This document shows, in pieces, positions 1 through 10,309 of a stretch of 46,837 nucleotides of DNA. How positions within the stretch are numbered: the first letter of the stretch is position 1; every line of letters starts with the position of its first letter. The translations under genes were made by a program, and so were the position numbers. This DNA is from Folioceros fuciformis. Lineage: Eukaryota; Anthocerotophyta; Anthocerotopsida; Anthocerotales. Under the pieces are notes generated by a model that made no database searches, had not been told where the DNA came from, and saw only the letters and a list, made by a program, of their open reading frames with translations. The stretch is from positions 243,643 to 290,479 of the forward strand of contig JBNGIO010006272.1 in the NCBI GenBank assembly GCA_049999805.1. Direction: 5' to 3'.

Positions 1-634
1 CTGCGGGTACCCGTGCCGCAGGGAGCTGGAGAGGGAGAGCAGCAGCAGCAGAGACGACAGCAGCACCAGGGCCAGGAGCAGCAGCAGAGAGGCCCTGGTG
101 GAGAAGCAAGCAGCGCAGTGCCGTGTCACGCTCCATGCCTGCTGCTGCGCTCCCCGCACAGGAGGCGAGCGAGGCCCGGCTGGTGCAGCAGGCGGCTGGA
201 ACCCGTGCTGGTATTGACGGAAGGAGAAGAGCGACGAGGACATGGCAGCAGCCTCCGACCTGCAGCTCTTCTCCTTCCGCCCATACCAGCACCGAGCTCA
301 AAACTTGCACATCATGCCCCCAGATTCGAACTCCAGACGTGCCCCGTTTGCGTTTGCACACTGTGTAGGTATACTACTCAAAATCGTTACTACTTTCACG
401 CCCATGGCATGGATCTCCAGTGCCGTGCCGCGCCGTGCCTCCAACAACATGTCTCACGACTCTTGTCACTTCCTATGCCTCGTCCCCTAGGCCTCCCTCG
501 TCCATGTAGCTCACGACTGGACGCCGATGTTTCGTCTTTATGCTACGCTGGGCTTCTTTCTTTTTCTTTCTCCTCAGCCTACGATGAAAGGGGAACGGAA
601 CGGGCTGCTGCTCGATGCTCGAGGCGAGACTCAC
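1..634. other. Unassigned GC-rich, CAG/AGC-rich edge region
   Basis: The first 110 bases are rich in AGC/CAG triplets and are open in all three forward frames for at least 200 bases, giving Gln-, Ser- or Ala-rich translations depending on frame. A 208-codon frame (13-639) has no recognisable domain and is Cys/Pro/Arg/Leu-rich, typical of a GC-rich non-coding translation. This could be the 3' end of a gene whose body lies left of the window, but nothing supports one frame over another. No RNA gene or transposon hallmark is visible before the element at 637. Confidence 0.3.
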
Positions 635-635
635 T

Positions 636-2443
636 ATAGTAGTTGATATATCCATTTGGCGGAAAATATATCCAAGCACCTGGTCGTAACTTCAGCAAGT
701 TCTAGGTCATAATCTGTAAACATAGCTTCAACATCATCTTCCTCGGCATTATTATGTCCAGCTGAGAATAGTGGAATTTTAGCATTCATGTCCATAGCTG
801 CAATTTGAAAATCTGTATCGAATGCCTACAAAATCTTGCAGGTCTGCCACCTTTTGATACCACCCTTTGATAATAATAGTATCCATAGCTTTAACGTGAA
901 TCCAAGCCTTAAGTAGCCAATCACACACAAACTTCTTAAGGTTTTTAATGTCCAAGTCTAGTGCCACTTCCTCTCCCCTTCCCAGCTGATCCATAACAAT
1001 TATGATCCATAACAATTGTGGCTGTCCACTTGTTGAATTCTTCCTTGAAGGCATGTTTCAAGGGACGTTGAAAGATAACATCAGCCCGTTAGAGTTTGCT
1101 ATTGCAGCTGGCGGGAACATATAGCAAGCAAATGACAGGGTAAGTTTCCTTCATCCATGTAGTAAACTCAACAAATGTATGGACGCTCCAGCAATCTATG
1201 AACCACACCATTTTTTGCCTATGAACCACACCATTTTTTGCCTTGGGCTAAGCTGAAACTGTTCCACGTGCTTGTAATAATATGCGACTAACACATGCTG
1301 AACAAACTGCTTACACGTTGCTATGGTGGACCAATGTGTTTCAGAATAGGTGATGTGAAACTCAGCATCCTTGGCTTCCTTACTCAGCGAAGGAAGTGAG
1401 CGTGCTTATCTTGCCTTGTACAAAAATTTGCAAGGGTAAGAGTCCTCCATCCGCTGCAAATGATACAACTGTTGTGATCTGTCTTTTGTCATCCTTTCCT
1501 AACACCTTGACGTCTTTTCGCTCCTTTCATCTCCTAGGTGTGTCCGCTCAAAGGTACCAAATGTATGTCCATTTGGTCAGAATGAACCACTAATGCTTCT
1601 GGAATTGTGTAGGCCTTCGTAAGGTATGCAATCCAGAACGCCATTCTGGTACCTTGTGTTTCCCAATCCAAAGGCAACTTGGAAGGTGTAGTTGTCGCCA
1701 TCCGGAATGACCAACCAAGTTCCTTCTTCATGAAAGTTCTAATCCATTGCAAGCTGACCTTGAACCCTCCATGTTTTCATGTTGTCAACAGCTCTCGAGC
1801 CCTTGCCTCAACAATACCTCGGATGACGGGGTGCACTGTTGGAGCAGACAGCTACAGCCCTATTGTGTCGGATCTCAAGATAAGAAGGACATCGCAAATT
1901 TCTTTTTTCAAGTTTGGGTAATCCTCTAACACAACTAGGTGGTGAAGATTACACGCAAATCCTATCTTACGTTCAATAGCTCTCTTAGCATAAGGCTTCA
2001 ACTCACCAAATAATGTGAACCAAACATTTAAGGTACCCCTTGATAGCTTCATATATAGACTTCCACCTTCCACTTTTCGGTGTGCTTGTCTATAAGTAAT
2101 TCAAAGTTCCTGAGATGTTCTTGTAGGTCTTCATGGCTACAGCAATTGGAGGCCATAGATAATCTCTAGACCAATTAGTGTATGGACCCCAGTGTTTCCT
2201 TTTGTTCTTTCCAACATCTCTTGAAGCTAGGGCAGGGCTATCCTCTTCATTAGTGCTTAGAGGCACTAATGTTGCAAATGTTGTCTTTCTTGGCCTCCCT
2301 ACATGACGCTTCACAACTGATGCCTTTGGGACCATCCTTCCTAACTCCTCTTCGAACATCAAGCTCCTCTTCTCCAATTCCAGCTGTTTCTCCTCAGCAT
2401 TGATTTTTGTAAAATTCAAAAGGGTCTCTTGAACAGGTGCCAT
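636..2443 (-). pseudogene. DDE-1 type transposase pseudogene inside the TIR element
   Basis: Successive minus-strand frames give a transposase in order: an N-terminal segment with a basic RHVGRPRK motif (2443-2090), a segment with KLSRGTLNVWF and KRAIERKIGFA (2073-1852), then KKELGWSFR and ALVVHSDQ (1752-1534). The last contains the first catalytic Asp. Further along come FIDCWSVH (about 1200, second Asp), YVPASCN and ADVIFQRPLKHAF (about 1100-1040, third Asp), and a C-terminal part that reads through the left terminal repeat to a stop at 636-638. This order is that of pogo/Tigger-like DDD transposases. Frameshifts, stops and two short tandem duplications (1198-1243 and 987-1018) break it, so it cannot be functional. 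Family assignment rests on motif order, and the exact clade is uncertain. Confidence 0.8.
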
Positions 2444-2668
2444 TGTAGCACCTTCCTAATCCAAGTTGGGAATCATAGAAGAACTACCTACCTCTTTAGG
2501 TGTCGATGGATATTTGAGATAAGTAGGTAGGTACCAACTTATTAAGAACATACCTAATTATAAAATTCTATATATTTTTAAACATAATTAATTATGTAAA
2601 TTATTTTAGGGTTGCCTTAATAGACTACCCTAAGAAAAGAAGTTGCCTAATGGATATATCAACTACGG
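637..2668 (-). mobile_element. Degenerate pogo/Tigger-like (Tc1-mariner superfamily) DNA transposon
   Basis: The ends carry matching inverted repeats: 639-656 reads GTAGTTGATATATCCATT and its exact complement lies at 2649-2666. The match continues inward to about 24 bp with one mismatch (660 and 2645). A TA dinucleotide flanks both sides (635-636 and 2669-2670), the target duplication expected of this superfamily. The outermost two bases differ between the ends. The 2.03-kb interior holds one antisense transposase relic. The element is non-autonomous through decay of its own gene, not by deletion. Confidence 0.85.
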
Positions 2669-2670
2669 TA

Positions 2671-3354
2671 ATCACACAGGGTGCGTACAAATACTTCTGT
2701 GCATCTCAAAAATTCTAATTTCATTTACCCCTTCCTATATACAGTAAACAAAACGGAGCAGGACGAGCAGTCACGGGGCGTTCCCCGCGGTTCCGTGGCA
2801 GGCCATATGCTGGAAACGGGAAGAAGAAGAAAACACCTCAAATGTAGAATTCTCGCTTCTGTCCGTATGGGGACCGTGAAGGTGCCTTCCTTGTTGTCGT
2901 AGGCCTGTGAGCGGAATCGTGGGATGAAGCGGAGTGCAGCCAAGCTGTCCGTCTGACAGGATTCTGAGGCTGCCAGCCTGCTGCTTGTTCCAGGATGGAT
3001 TCCGAATAGGAAGGATGCCGAATAGGAAGGATTCCGAATAGGAAGGATCCCGAATAGGCAGCTTTGGGCCACTCGGCCGGGATCCAGGAGCTGTGGGAGT
3101 AGGTACATATATGGCACCGGATTGCGGATCTGGAGCTGTTCTTGCTCTCTGTTGCAGCGGCTTGGACCGGGCCAGCATCGTGGAACCCTATTCCTTTGTC
3201 GGATTCACGGGTTCCGCATGCACGCGCGGGGGACAGGGCGAGAGGAGAGCCGGCTGGCTGTCGGGGCTGACGGAACGGTCTCGGAAGGGGGAGGAGGGGA
3301 GGAGAAGAGCCTGCCTGGGCTGACGGAGCCGGCTCGCAGGGCTCCTGTCCTGAG
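2671..3354. other. SPT2 upstream region
   Basis: This stretch lies between the transposon end and the SPT2 start and presumably contains the SPT2 promoter and 5' leader. It turns from AT-rich to GC-rich near 2760. The only structure seen is the four-copy 16-bp tandem repeat at 2998-3061. The open frames on both strands are low in recognisable protein features and are treated as chance. Confidence 0.4.
2998..3061 (+). repeat. Four-copy 16-bp tandem repeat upstream of SPT2
   Basis: Four consecutive 16-bp units (2998, 3014, 3030, 3046) follow the pattern GATTCCGAATAGGAAG. Units 1 and 3 are identical, unit 2 has G at the fourth base, and unit 4 has C at the fourth base and C for A near the end. 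It ends about 290 bp before the SPT2 start codon, so it lies in the promoter or leader. Confidence 0.9.
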
Positions 3355-3440
3355 ATGTGGAAGGAGGACAGGAGAGCGGAACTTCTGCGCGAAAATCGGG
3401 ACAGCTCATGGCTTCTAGATAGCCCCGAGGACGATCGGGG

Positions 3441-3477
<37 letters not shown>

Positions 3478-5106
3478 AGCGGCGGTAGGGTCTCGGCCCG
3501 GCATGAGGAGAACCTTGCGCGCCGGGAGAAGCTCAAGGAGCTGCAGCGGAGCAAGTTGAAGACGCGGGAGAGCTTCTACGATAACGGCGGGGAGAGCAGC
3601 AGCAAGCGGACCGGTGCCGGTGCCGCGGAGAATGGCAAGGCTAATGGTGAGAGCCACGGCCCCGTGGAGCAGAAGAAGAAGTACCTTCCCTTTGACAATT
3701 TCGGCTCTTTCTTCGGGCCGTCCGAGCGGGTGGTGCCCAAGCATGTGCTGGAGCAGATTCGCGCCAAGGAGGAGCAGGCCAGGATTGCGCGGATCGAGGG
3801 CAGGCCGACGGTGGGGGCAGGAAGCTCCGGAAAGCCTGCCCCCCGGGATCCTCCCAGGCCTCTTCCTAAGCCTGCGGTGAAGAAGAGGCCAGTGGATGAG
3901 GCCACCAAGAAGGCCCTGGCTCTGAGGGAGTCTCGGGACTACTCGTTTCTGGACTCCGACGAACCTTTGAATGGGCCTGCTTCTAAGAAGGGCCCAGCTC
4001 CCCCCGCTCCTCCTGCGAAGATTCAGTCCTCTGGAAGGCCTTCAGCTTTTCCTTCAAGCCAGAAGCTTGGTGCTGTGCGAGATTCCAGGGATGCTAAGGA
4101 TGCTAGGACTTCAAGGGATGCCAGGGATGGTAGGGATGGTAGGAATGCAAGGGACGCCAGGGATGCTAGGAATGCCAGGGATAGCTGGGATTCCAGGGAT
4201 GCTAATGTTGGATATGGCAGCAGGGATGGCAGTCGGGAAGGCTTTTCTGGTCATGCCACCTCCAAGGAAAGGGGGCAGGTTGGGAGAGGAGGAGACAGCA
4301 CCAAGATGCAGGCACCGACGCAGCGTGCCAAGGAGTCTTTGGGACATTCTTCCAGGCTTCCACCAAGTTCACGCGCCCAACCCACTGTTGCCAGGCCTGT
4401 GTCGAAGCCAGGTTCATCAAGTCAAGCTACGGCGAGGGCTCCGGCGAGGCCTGGTGCGTACCCGCCACCTAAGACTTCTGCTGCAGTCAGGCCTGGGGAG
4501 AGGCCTTCGGCTTCCAAACCTTCGTCTGTAGGAGCAGGGAGGTCTGGCGGGGCTGCCCGGCCAGCTCTTGGTGGATCCAGTGGAGGATTGAAGGCTTCTG
4601 ACCCCAGAGCTCGAAGTGAAGTGGGCTCGCGGAAGCCCGCTTCTCAGGATGCCAGGCGCATGCCAGGTTATGGGCAACAAAGACCTAATGTTATGCCATC
4701 CACCTCCAGGCCCCCTGCTAGACCTGTTGGTGACATGCAAAGACGGTCCCCACCCACAAGAGCAGTTTCCCGGATGGAACCCCCAAGAAGGAGAGAGGAT
4801 GCTCGGCGCCCTCTTTACAGTGACGATGAAGATTCTATGGATGATTTTATAGATGATGATGATGGTCCAGGTGATTATTCCTCTGTTATACAGAACTTGT
4901 TTCGACGTGGACGCAAGAGACCCATTTACTATGATTCTGACGAAGAGGATGACAAGTGCATGGAGGTGGGATTCAGTGCGATAGAGGCAGAGGAAAGGAG
5001 AAGTGCTAGAATAGCTCGAGAGGAGGATCAGAGGGAGCTCGAGGCCATTGAAGCGGAGGAAAGAGCAGAGAGGCTTAGGAGGGAAAAGAAGAAGCGCAGA
5101 TTGTAA
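3355..5106 (+). CDS. SPT2: SPT2-domain histone chaperone / chromatin protein
   Basis: This is a single-exon frame of 583 residues. SPT2 proteins bind histones H3-H4 in the nucleus and help keep nucleosomes in place during transcription. The diagnostic SPT2 domain is C-terminal (about 490-583): an acidic DDEDSMDDFIDDDD stretch, YSSVIQNLFRRGRK, a YYDSDEEDD segment, MEVGFSAIEAEERRS, then a highly charged helix ending in KKKRRL. N-terminal plant-type motifs also occur: FDNFGSFFGPSERVVP (about 104-120) and RESRDYSFLDSD (about 191-203). A similar motif, RENRDSSWLLDSPED, sits near the start (residues 12-26). The middle is disordered and basic, with Arg-Asp-Ala repeats (about 242-285). A run of 36 A at 3441-3476 encodes eleven Lys near residue 30. 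The start was taken as the first ATG that keeps the N-terminal motif. Confidence 0.88.
3441..3476 (+). repeat. 36-base poly(A) tract inside the SPT2 coding region
   Basis: This is an uninterrupted run of 36 A, in frame, encoding eleven Lys followed by Asn. The coding frame resumes correctly on both sides. Such a homopolymer is prone to slippage and to miscounting in sequencing. Confidence 0.95.
4080..4215 (+). repeat. Degenerate 9-base coding repeat (Arg-Asp-Ala) in SPT2
   Basis: About fifteen imperfect copies of a 9-base unit close to GATGCTAGG or GATGCCAGG encode an Arg-Asp-Ala/Gly repeat of alternating charge in the disordered middle of the SPT2 protein. The reverse strand of this stretch is also open and Gly-Ile-Pro-rich, which is a shadow. 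Confidence 0.75.
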
Positions 5107-5220
5107 TACGCAGTCGCAATGCATTTTTTTGGTCAACCTATTTGTCAAATTTTCGGTGGGTTCAACAGAGGTCGGTAGCAGCCTTAAGGCGGCTTGACGA
5201 ACAAGTATTTAACCTTCCTT

Positions 5221-5257
5221 ACCTTATGCAGGCCCAAGGCTTGGGCCTGCATAAGGT
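5221..5257. repeat. Near-perfect 37-bp palindrome
   Basis: Positions 5221-5238 are exactly complementary to 5240-5257 around one central base (5239), giving 18-bp arms. It starts 114 bp after the SPT2 stop codon and just before the first PPR homology of the downstream relic. The arms contain CAGGCCCAAG and its complement. It could form a cruciform in DNA or a very stable hairpin in a read-through transcript. Confidence 0.9.
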
Positions 5258-5259
5258 GC

Positions 5260-6135
5260 TCATTGACCCTGCGTACCTGTGCAAGTATGGGCAGTCCAGC
5301 TGTGGGGATGGCGAAGCTGCTTCGTCCACAAACAAGAGACCAAGGATATGAAGCGAATACGGGCGTGGCCAGCAGTTTAGTCAGCATGTATGCAAGATGT
5401 GGCAACTTGGAAGGTTCTCAGGGAGTGTTCAACTACCTGGTTGAAAAGGATGATGTCACGTTGACTGCGCGTATTGTAGGGTTGTCCGAGCAGGGCGTGG
5501 GCAAGGAGGCCCTCAGACACTTCTGTGCTATGGAAGGAGGAGGCCATTGGTGTACCTGCAGTTTGAAGATGGTCGTGTGCCTCCTGCAGGCACGTGCAAG
5601 TGTTGATATCCTGGCCTTAGAGAAGGGGAAGGAGCGTCTTGCAGAACGAGGACATCAAGCTGATGTCTTTATGGTGAGCAGTTTAGTAAACACGTATGCC
5701 AAGTTGGGCCNNNNNNNNNNTGTCTTTATGGTGAGCAGTTTAGTAAACACGTATGCCAAGTTGGGCCGCTTTGAAGAGGCTCAGAGTGCATTCTATGAGC
5801 TTGTCGGAAAGGATTGTGTAACGCGGACTGCTCTACTTGTAGGGCAAGCCCAGGGGCAGGTAGCACTTCGTCTCTGCAGTGTTATGGACGGAAAAGGCAT
5901 CGCTGCAACCAACTCTGTGACATTTGTTTGCCTCTTGCAGACATGCGCAATTTTGGGCATCCCATTGTTGAAGGGGAGGCAGCTCCATTTGCGGATTAGA
6001 GAACGAGGATATCAGACAAAAGTGTGCGTAGCCAGCAGTTAGGTGAGTACGTACTCAATGTGTGGCAAACTGGAAGATGCTCAAAGAGTGGTCAACGAAC
6101 CTAACACAAAAGATGTGGTCACAGGATTGCTTTGA
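5260..6135 (+). pseudogene. PPR (PLS-type) gene relic
   Basis: Translation shows decayed PLS-type modules: RTCASMGSPAVG, GVASSLVSMYARCGNLE, then ADVFMVSSLVNTYAKLG and SVTFVCLLQTCAILG. A stop follows at 6040-6042, after which SMCGKLEDAQRVV and KDVVTG still read on in the same style. Relative to the complete modules at 33.6-37.4 kb it lacks the central part of one module (the usual segment between the TALLVG-like and GQ-AL positions) and many consensus residues are changed. No start, N-terminus or E domain is present. A 10-N gap with duplicated flanks lies inside (5711-5720). It is a dead fragment of the same family as the two long PPR loci nearby. Confidence 0.75.
5664..5767. other. 10-N assembly gap flanked by an exact 47-bp duplication
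   Basis: Bases 5664-5710 are identical to 5721-5767, and the two copies are separated only by ten N (5711-5720). This is what is left when two overlapping contig ends are joined without merging. The 57 bases from 5664 to 5720 are therefore probably redundant. The duplicated protein segment spanning the gap should not be read as a real repeat. Confidence 0.9.
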
Positions 6136-7524
6136 CAGCATGGCATGAGCCAGGACGCCCGTAGTCTCTCCAATGCAATGCAATGCAATGCGGGAAGAAA
6201 AGTACACCCATACCCCATTCGTGGCATATCACATGCCTTTCCTGTGTGCCCACCTGGCCGTTTTGCATCTGGGAGGCAGCCACATACACGCGTTGACAAA
6301 CACGGGCTTGATTCAACCTGTTAGTGATGATGCTGGCACAGCGGCACCCCTACAGAACTTGGACAGTTCTGGACGGATGGGAGGGGTACGGTACTGCCGT
6401 TGCGGACGAACAGTACGATCACAGCCAGGTAAGGCTTAAACAAGTAGTTTCCCGGGGTGGACTGGGGTGAAATTGGATTGCCTACCGCACCATTTGTACG
6501 TGGGGCTCCATAGATATGAGAGGGCCTATTATGTGGACTATGGTATGCTCTTTTGTATGTTCAACACTTGCTAAAGGTTGACTCTCTTTAAGGTGCACGT
6601 TCAACACCCGATTAAGTTTTATTCTGTCGTGCATGTTCAACACCTTTTGGAACTTCGACGGATTTATCAATCGCGTCTCCCAACTTGCCATGGGAAGGAT
6701 AAATTCAAAGGAATGTGGGACCAAGTGTTCCTCTCGCTGGCACCCGCTAATGCATGTTCAATATGTGCTCGGTGAACCTGCTACCTTCTAATCACCGTAA
6801 TCGAGGGACTCGGAAACGTACTAGTCCGTCTGCTCCAGAACTCTCAGTGCATCCATAGCGCCTCAGCGCGACTTCCCCCGTGACCTGCGGGCGTGAGATC
6901 ATCGGCCTATCTCCAGTCGGATCCACCAATACTCATCTCCATTTTCTGAGCTGCAAGATGAGTACGCACCCAGGTCGACTGACTACTCGACCTCGTCAAC
7001 GCAAGAAAACCTTCTGCACTAATTCGAAGGCCAGCGGAGGTTCATCTGATTTTCCCTGCTGTACAATCCCAGTGAAATATGGACGGTCTCCGAAGAAAAG
7101 GTACTCTCTGGGAGAGCCCAGTGCAAAGCTCTAGACGGCCATGGCTCGCAGCCAAGGGTGTAAGAAGCACCACGCCTCTGTTGAGGACGCCGTGGAGGAT
7201 TGCGCATGGCAGCCTCAAACCTGTACCATTCTAATGTCGAAGTAGGGAGTGGCGGTTTTCCTTCCTCCTTGGTTGCAACACTACACCGGTAAAATGAACA
7301 CGGCGGCTGCATCAGCGTTCCTGATACAGACCTACGTTTGTAGATTTAGGTCGAAGGTCGGGAAAGCAGTGGTTGCTGAAAGATGATAGTTGTCTGCCAG
7401 TGCGGTGCAGCCGAGGGAGATCAATGAAGCCCGCAGAGTAGGCAAGCTCGTGGCGCCGTAGTTAGGGCAGGAGGCCAGAACAGAAGGAGCATACGCTGTG
7501 CCTGCTTGTGAGTCGTGATGGATT
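6136..7524. other. Intergenic region without recognised gene
   Basis: No domain is recognisable on either strand. Minor structure: a short (TGCAA)-type run at 6172-6190, and a motif near GTTCAACAC recurring at about 6559, 6600 and 6634 with a weaker copy near 6755. On the minus strand this reads as repeated GTGTTGAAC, reminiscent of LTR starts, but no second LTR copy or target duplication is seen here. Confidence 0.4.
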
Positions 7525-10147
7525 ATGGCTGCGTTGAGCGTTGCGCTGGATTCAAACAGAGCGCGACATGACATCTTGGAGGGACAGGTGTTCTGGACGA
7601 GGCAAAATCGATGTTTGACAGACATTGGAGGTCGAGTTCCTGCTCAGCTGGCCTTGAGGAGTGAAATATTGGAAAGGAACGAAGGCGTGAGTTGTGATAG
7701 GAGCATTGCACGGTACCCAAGATATGAGGCTTGTGCTCGCAGGCCCGCAGGTCACGAATGGAGCGTAACGGCCGGGGCTGTGACCGAGCTATGTGAGCAG
7801 AGTCAACTTGCTGCGGCTGTCGAGGCTCTGGGAGCTCTGGTGCAGTCTGGCTGCCGTTTCTCCAAAACCCTCTTTTATACTGTGCTCTAATAGACAATGT
7901 GTAATTAAGAAGGATCTGGTCTTGGGACGCCGTGTTCATGCTCTCATCAGGAGAGACGGGTATGGCTCGGACACTTTCTTGTGCAACCACATCCTGCGAA
8001 TGTATGCCTCGCATGGGAAAGTGCAGGAAGCGATGGACGTGTTTACCATGGTTTCTGAACCAGATGCTTTCATGTGGTCGTCCATGATGTCAGCCCATGT
8101 GAAGTATGGGCAAGCTATGGAGGCTACAGAGCTGTATAATCAGATGCGCAGCACGAGTGTGAAACCAGATGGCCACGTATTTGTAGCAGCCCTACAGGCT
8201 TGTGCGAGGGTAGCAGACTTAGAAACTGGGCAGCAGGTTCATGCTGATGTGCTGAGCAGCGGGGTTGAGCCTGATTTGTTTGTTTGTAATAGCTTGGTGG
8301 ACATGTATGCAGAGTGTGGCATGGGTCAACAGGCCCGTCGTCTGTACAGTGATATGCAGCAGGACGGCATGGGTGCACCCGATCCTGTGACATTTGTTTG
8401 CCTCCTGCAGGCATGTGCGAGTTTGGGTGCTCAAGCGTTGGACAAGGGGAAGCAGCTTCATGCACAGATTGGGGAACGGAGACTCCAAGGTGATCTGATT
8501 ATAGGTTGTAGCCTGGTAAACATGTATGCAAAGTGTGGAAGCCTGCACGATGCGCAGACTTTGTTTGATGGACTTGGTGTGAAGGATGTGGTGACCTGGA
8601 ATGCGATTATAGCAGGCTATGCCCAGCAGGGCATGGGTGAGGAAGCTATAAATCTGTACAGTGCTATGAAGGAGGAGGGCATCACAGCGCCATACTCCAT
8701 CACATTTGTGTCCCTCCTGCAGGCCTGTGCGAGTCTCGGAACCCGGGCGTTGGACGAGGGCAAGCAGCTTCATGCTCAAATTGGAGAAGTTGGACTCCAG
8801 GCCGATGTGGTTGTAGGTTGCAGCCTTGTAAACATGTATGCAAAGTGTGGAAGCCTATTGGATGTTCAGAGCGTGTTTGATAGCCTTCCGAAGAAAACTG
8901 TGGTGACCTGGACTGCACTGATAGCTGGGTATTCGTAGCAGGGTATGGGCCGAGAGGCGCTTTATCTCTACTCTGACATGGAAGATGAAGGCATTGCAGC
9001 ACCCAATTCTGTGACATTCGTGTGCCTCCTACAGGCATGCGCAAGTGTTGGGTCCTTAGCTTTGGAGAAAGGGAAGGAGCTTCATGGACAGATTGGACGA
9101 CGAGGATTGCAGATTGATGTTGGTTTAGGCAACAGCTTGATTAACATGTATTCAAAATGTGGCAGCCTGCAGGACGCTCAGAGTGTGTTTGATAGACTTC
9201 GTGAAAAAGATGTGGTAACATGGAATGCCATGATAGCAGGGTATTCCCAGCAGGGCATGTGGCAGGAGGCCCTTCATCTTTACAGTGGCATGCAAGAAGA
9301 AGGCATTGCTGCTCATTGTGTGACGTTTGTGTGCCTCTTGCAAGCATGTGCAAGTGTGGCAGCTTTGCGGTCAGGAAGGGAGCTTCATGCGCAGATTGTA
9401 GAACAAGGGCTTCAAGCTGATGCAACTGTAAGCAACAGTTTGATCAACATGTACGCAAAGTGTGGGAGCATGATTGATGCACAGCAGGTGTTTGATGAAT
9501 TGCCAAATCGAGGCATTGTCACTTGGAATGCTTTGATCGCTGGATATGCCCGTCAGGGAGATGCCAACGTGGTATTCAACTTGGTCAACAGGATGGAAAG
9601 TGAGGGCATACAACCCGATGATATTACATTCCTTAGTCTGCTTACAGTATGCAGTCATGCAGGTTTAGTGGACAAAGGGCAAAATTACTTTGAGACTATG
9701 AGCAGACATTATGGTATCATTCCCACTGCCGAGCACTACACATGCATGGTGGATATTCTGGGTCGCGCAGGCCAACTTGATGAGGCATTAGCGTTAGCAA
9801 GGAGAATGCCTGTCCAACCTCAAGTTACAGTTTGGCACACGCTCTTGGGTGCTTGTCAGAAGTGGGACAACGTTGAGGTGGGGCGCTGTGCGTTCGAGGA
9901 AGCAGTGACCGTGGATGAAAAGGACTCCACAGCGTATGTTGCCATGTGCAACATTTACTCAGGTGCCCAGATGTGGGATGAGGCTCAGGAGATGCAGGCA
10001 AGTAGAACAGAAATTGGCGCGTGGAAGCAGCCTGGTCTGACCTGGTGGACAGACATGGATGGACTGCTCCACACTTTTGCGGCTGGGCATAAAAAACACC
10101 CCAACAGTGAAGCTGTACGTCCATTCATGGCTAAATCAGCTTCTTAA
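7525..10147 (+). pseudogene. E-class PPR gene, inactivated by frameshift and nonsense mutation
   Basis: Protein similarity to the long PPR gene at 33.6-37.4 kb runs along the whole locus. The N-terminal part (7525-7890) ends in FSKTLFYTVL. There, a 4-base excess near 7886-7893 relative to the homologous site at 34136 moves the frame, and PPR modules continue from about 7896. The modules are interrupted by TAG at 8936-8938, where paralogous modules have CAG (Gln of GYSQQG); the next codons stay in frame to 10147. An in-frame loss of about 31 residues joins AECG to MGQQA near 8320. Seven or so motif triplets are followed by an E domain (ILGRAGQLDEALAL, VWHTLLGAC) and a terminal WWTDMDG segment with AGHKKHP, without a DYW deaminase domain. 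A functional member would bind organelle RNA for editing or processing. This copy looks dead, though single-base assembly error cannot be excluded for the TAG. Confidence 0.82.
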
Positions 10148-10309
10148 GAAAACTGGAAGGTATGTCCCGCATCTGGATCCCATCTGCTCCGGACACACCC
10201 GATGCTGGAAAACAGTGCTCTCCGCTCGCAGTGGCACCTAACTGATTAAAGCGAGCTCGGGTTCGGCCTACTCTCCTTTCGTGCTAACTAAGAAATTTAA
10301 TGCCTCTTC

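Noticed and set aside
13-639. 208-residue frame at the left edge
   Set aside because: All forward frames are open for the first 200 bases and none has recognisable domains. The composition is typical of GC-rich non-coding DNA.
5107-5351. Small gene directly after SPT2 (69 residues, 5142-5351)
   Set aside because: The product spans the palindrome and the beginning of the PPR relic in a non-PPR frame, and has no domain.
6480-6780. LTR-like GTGTTGAAC words
   Set aside because: No second matching copy, no TG...CA boundaries and no target duplication were found, so it was not called an LTR.
8936-8938. TAG in the PPR pseudogene explained by U-to-C RNA editing
   Set aside because: U-to-C editing in seed-free plants is known for organelle transcripts, whereas this is a nuclear-type gene beside intron-containing nuclear genes. 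A frameshift and a deletion also argue for decay.
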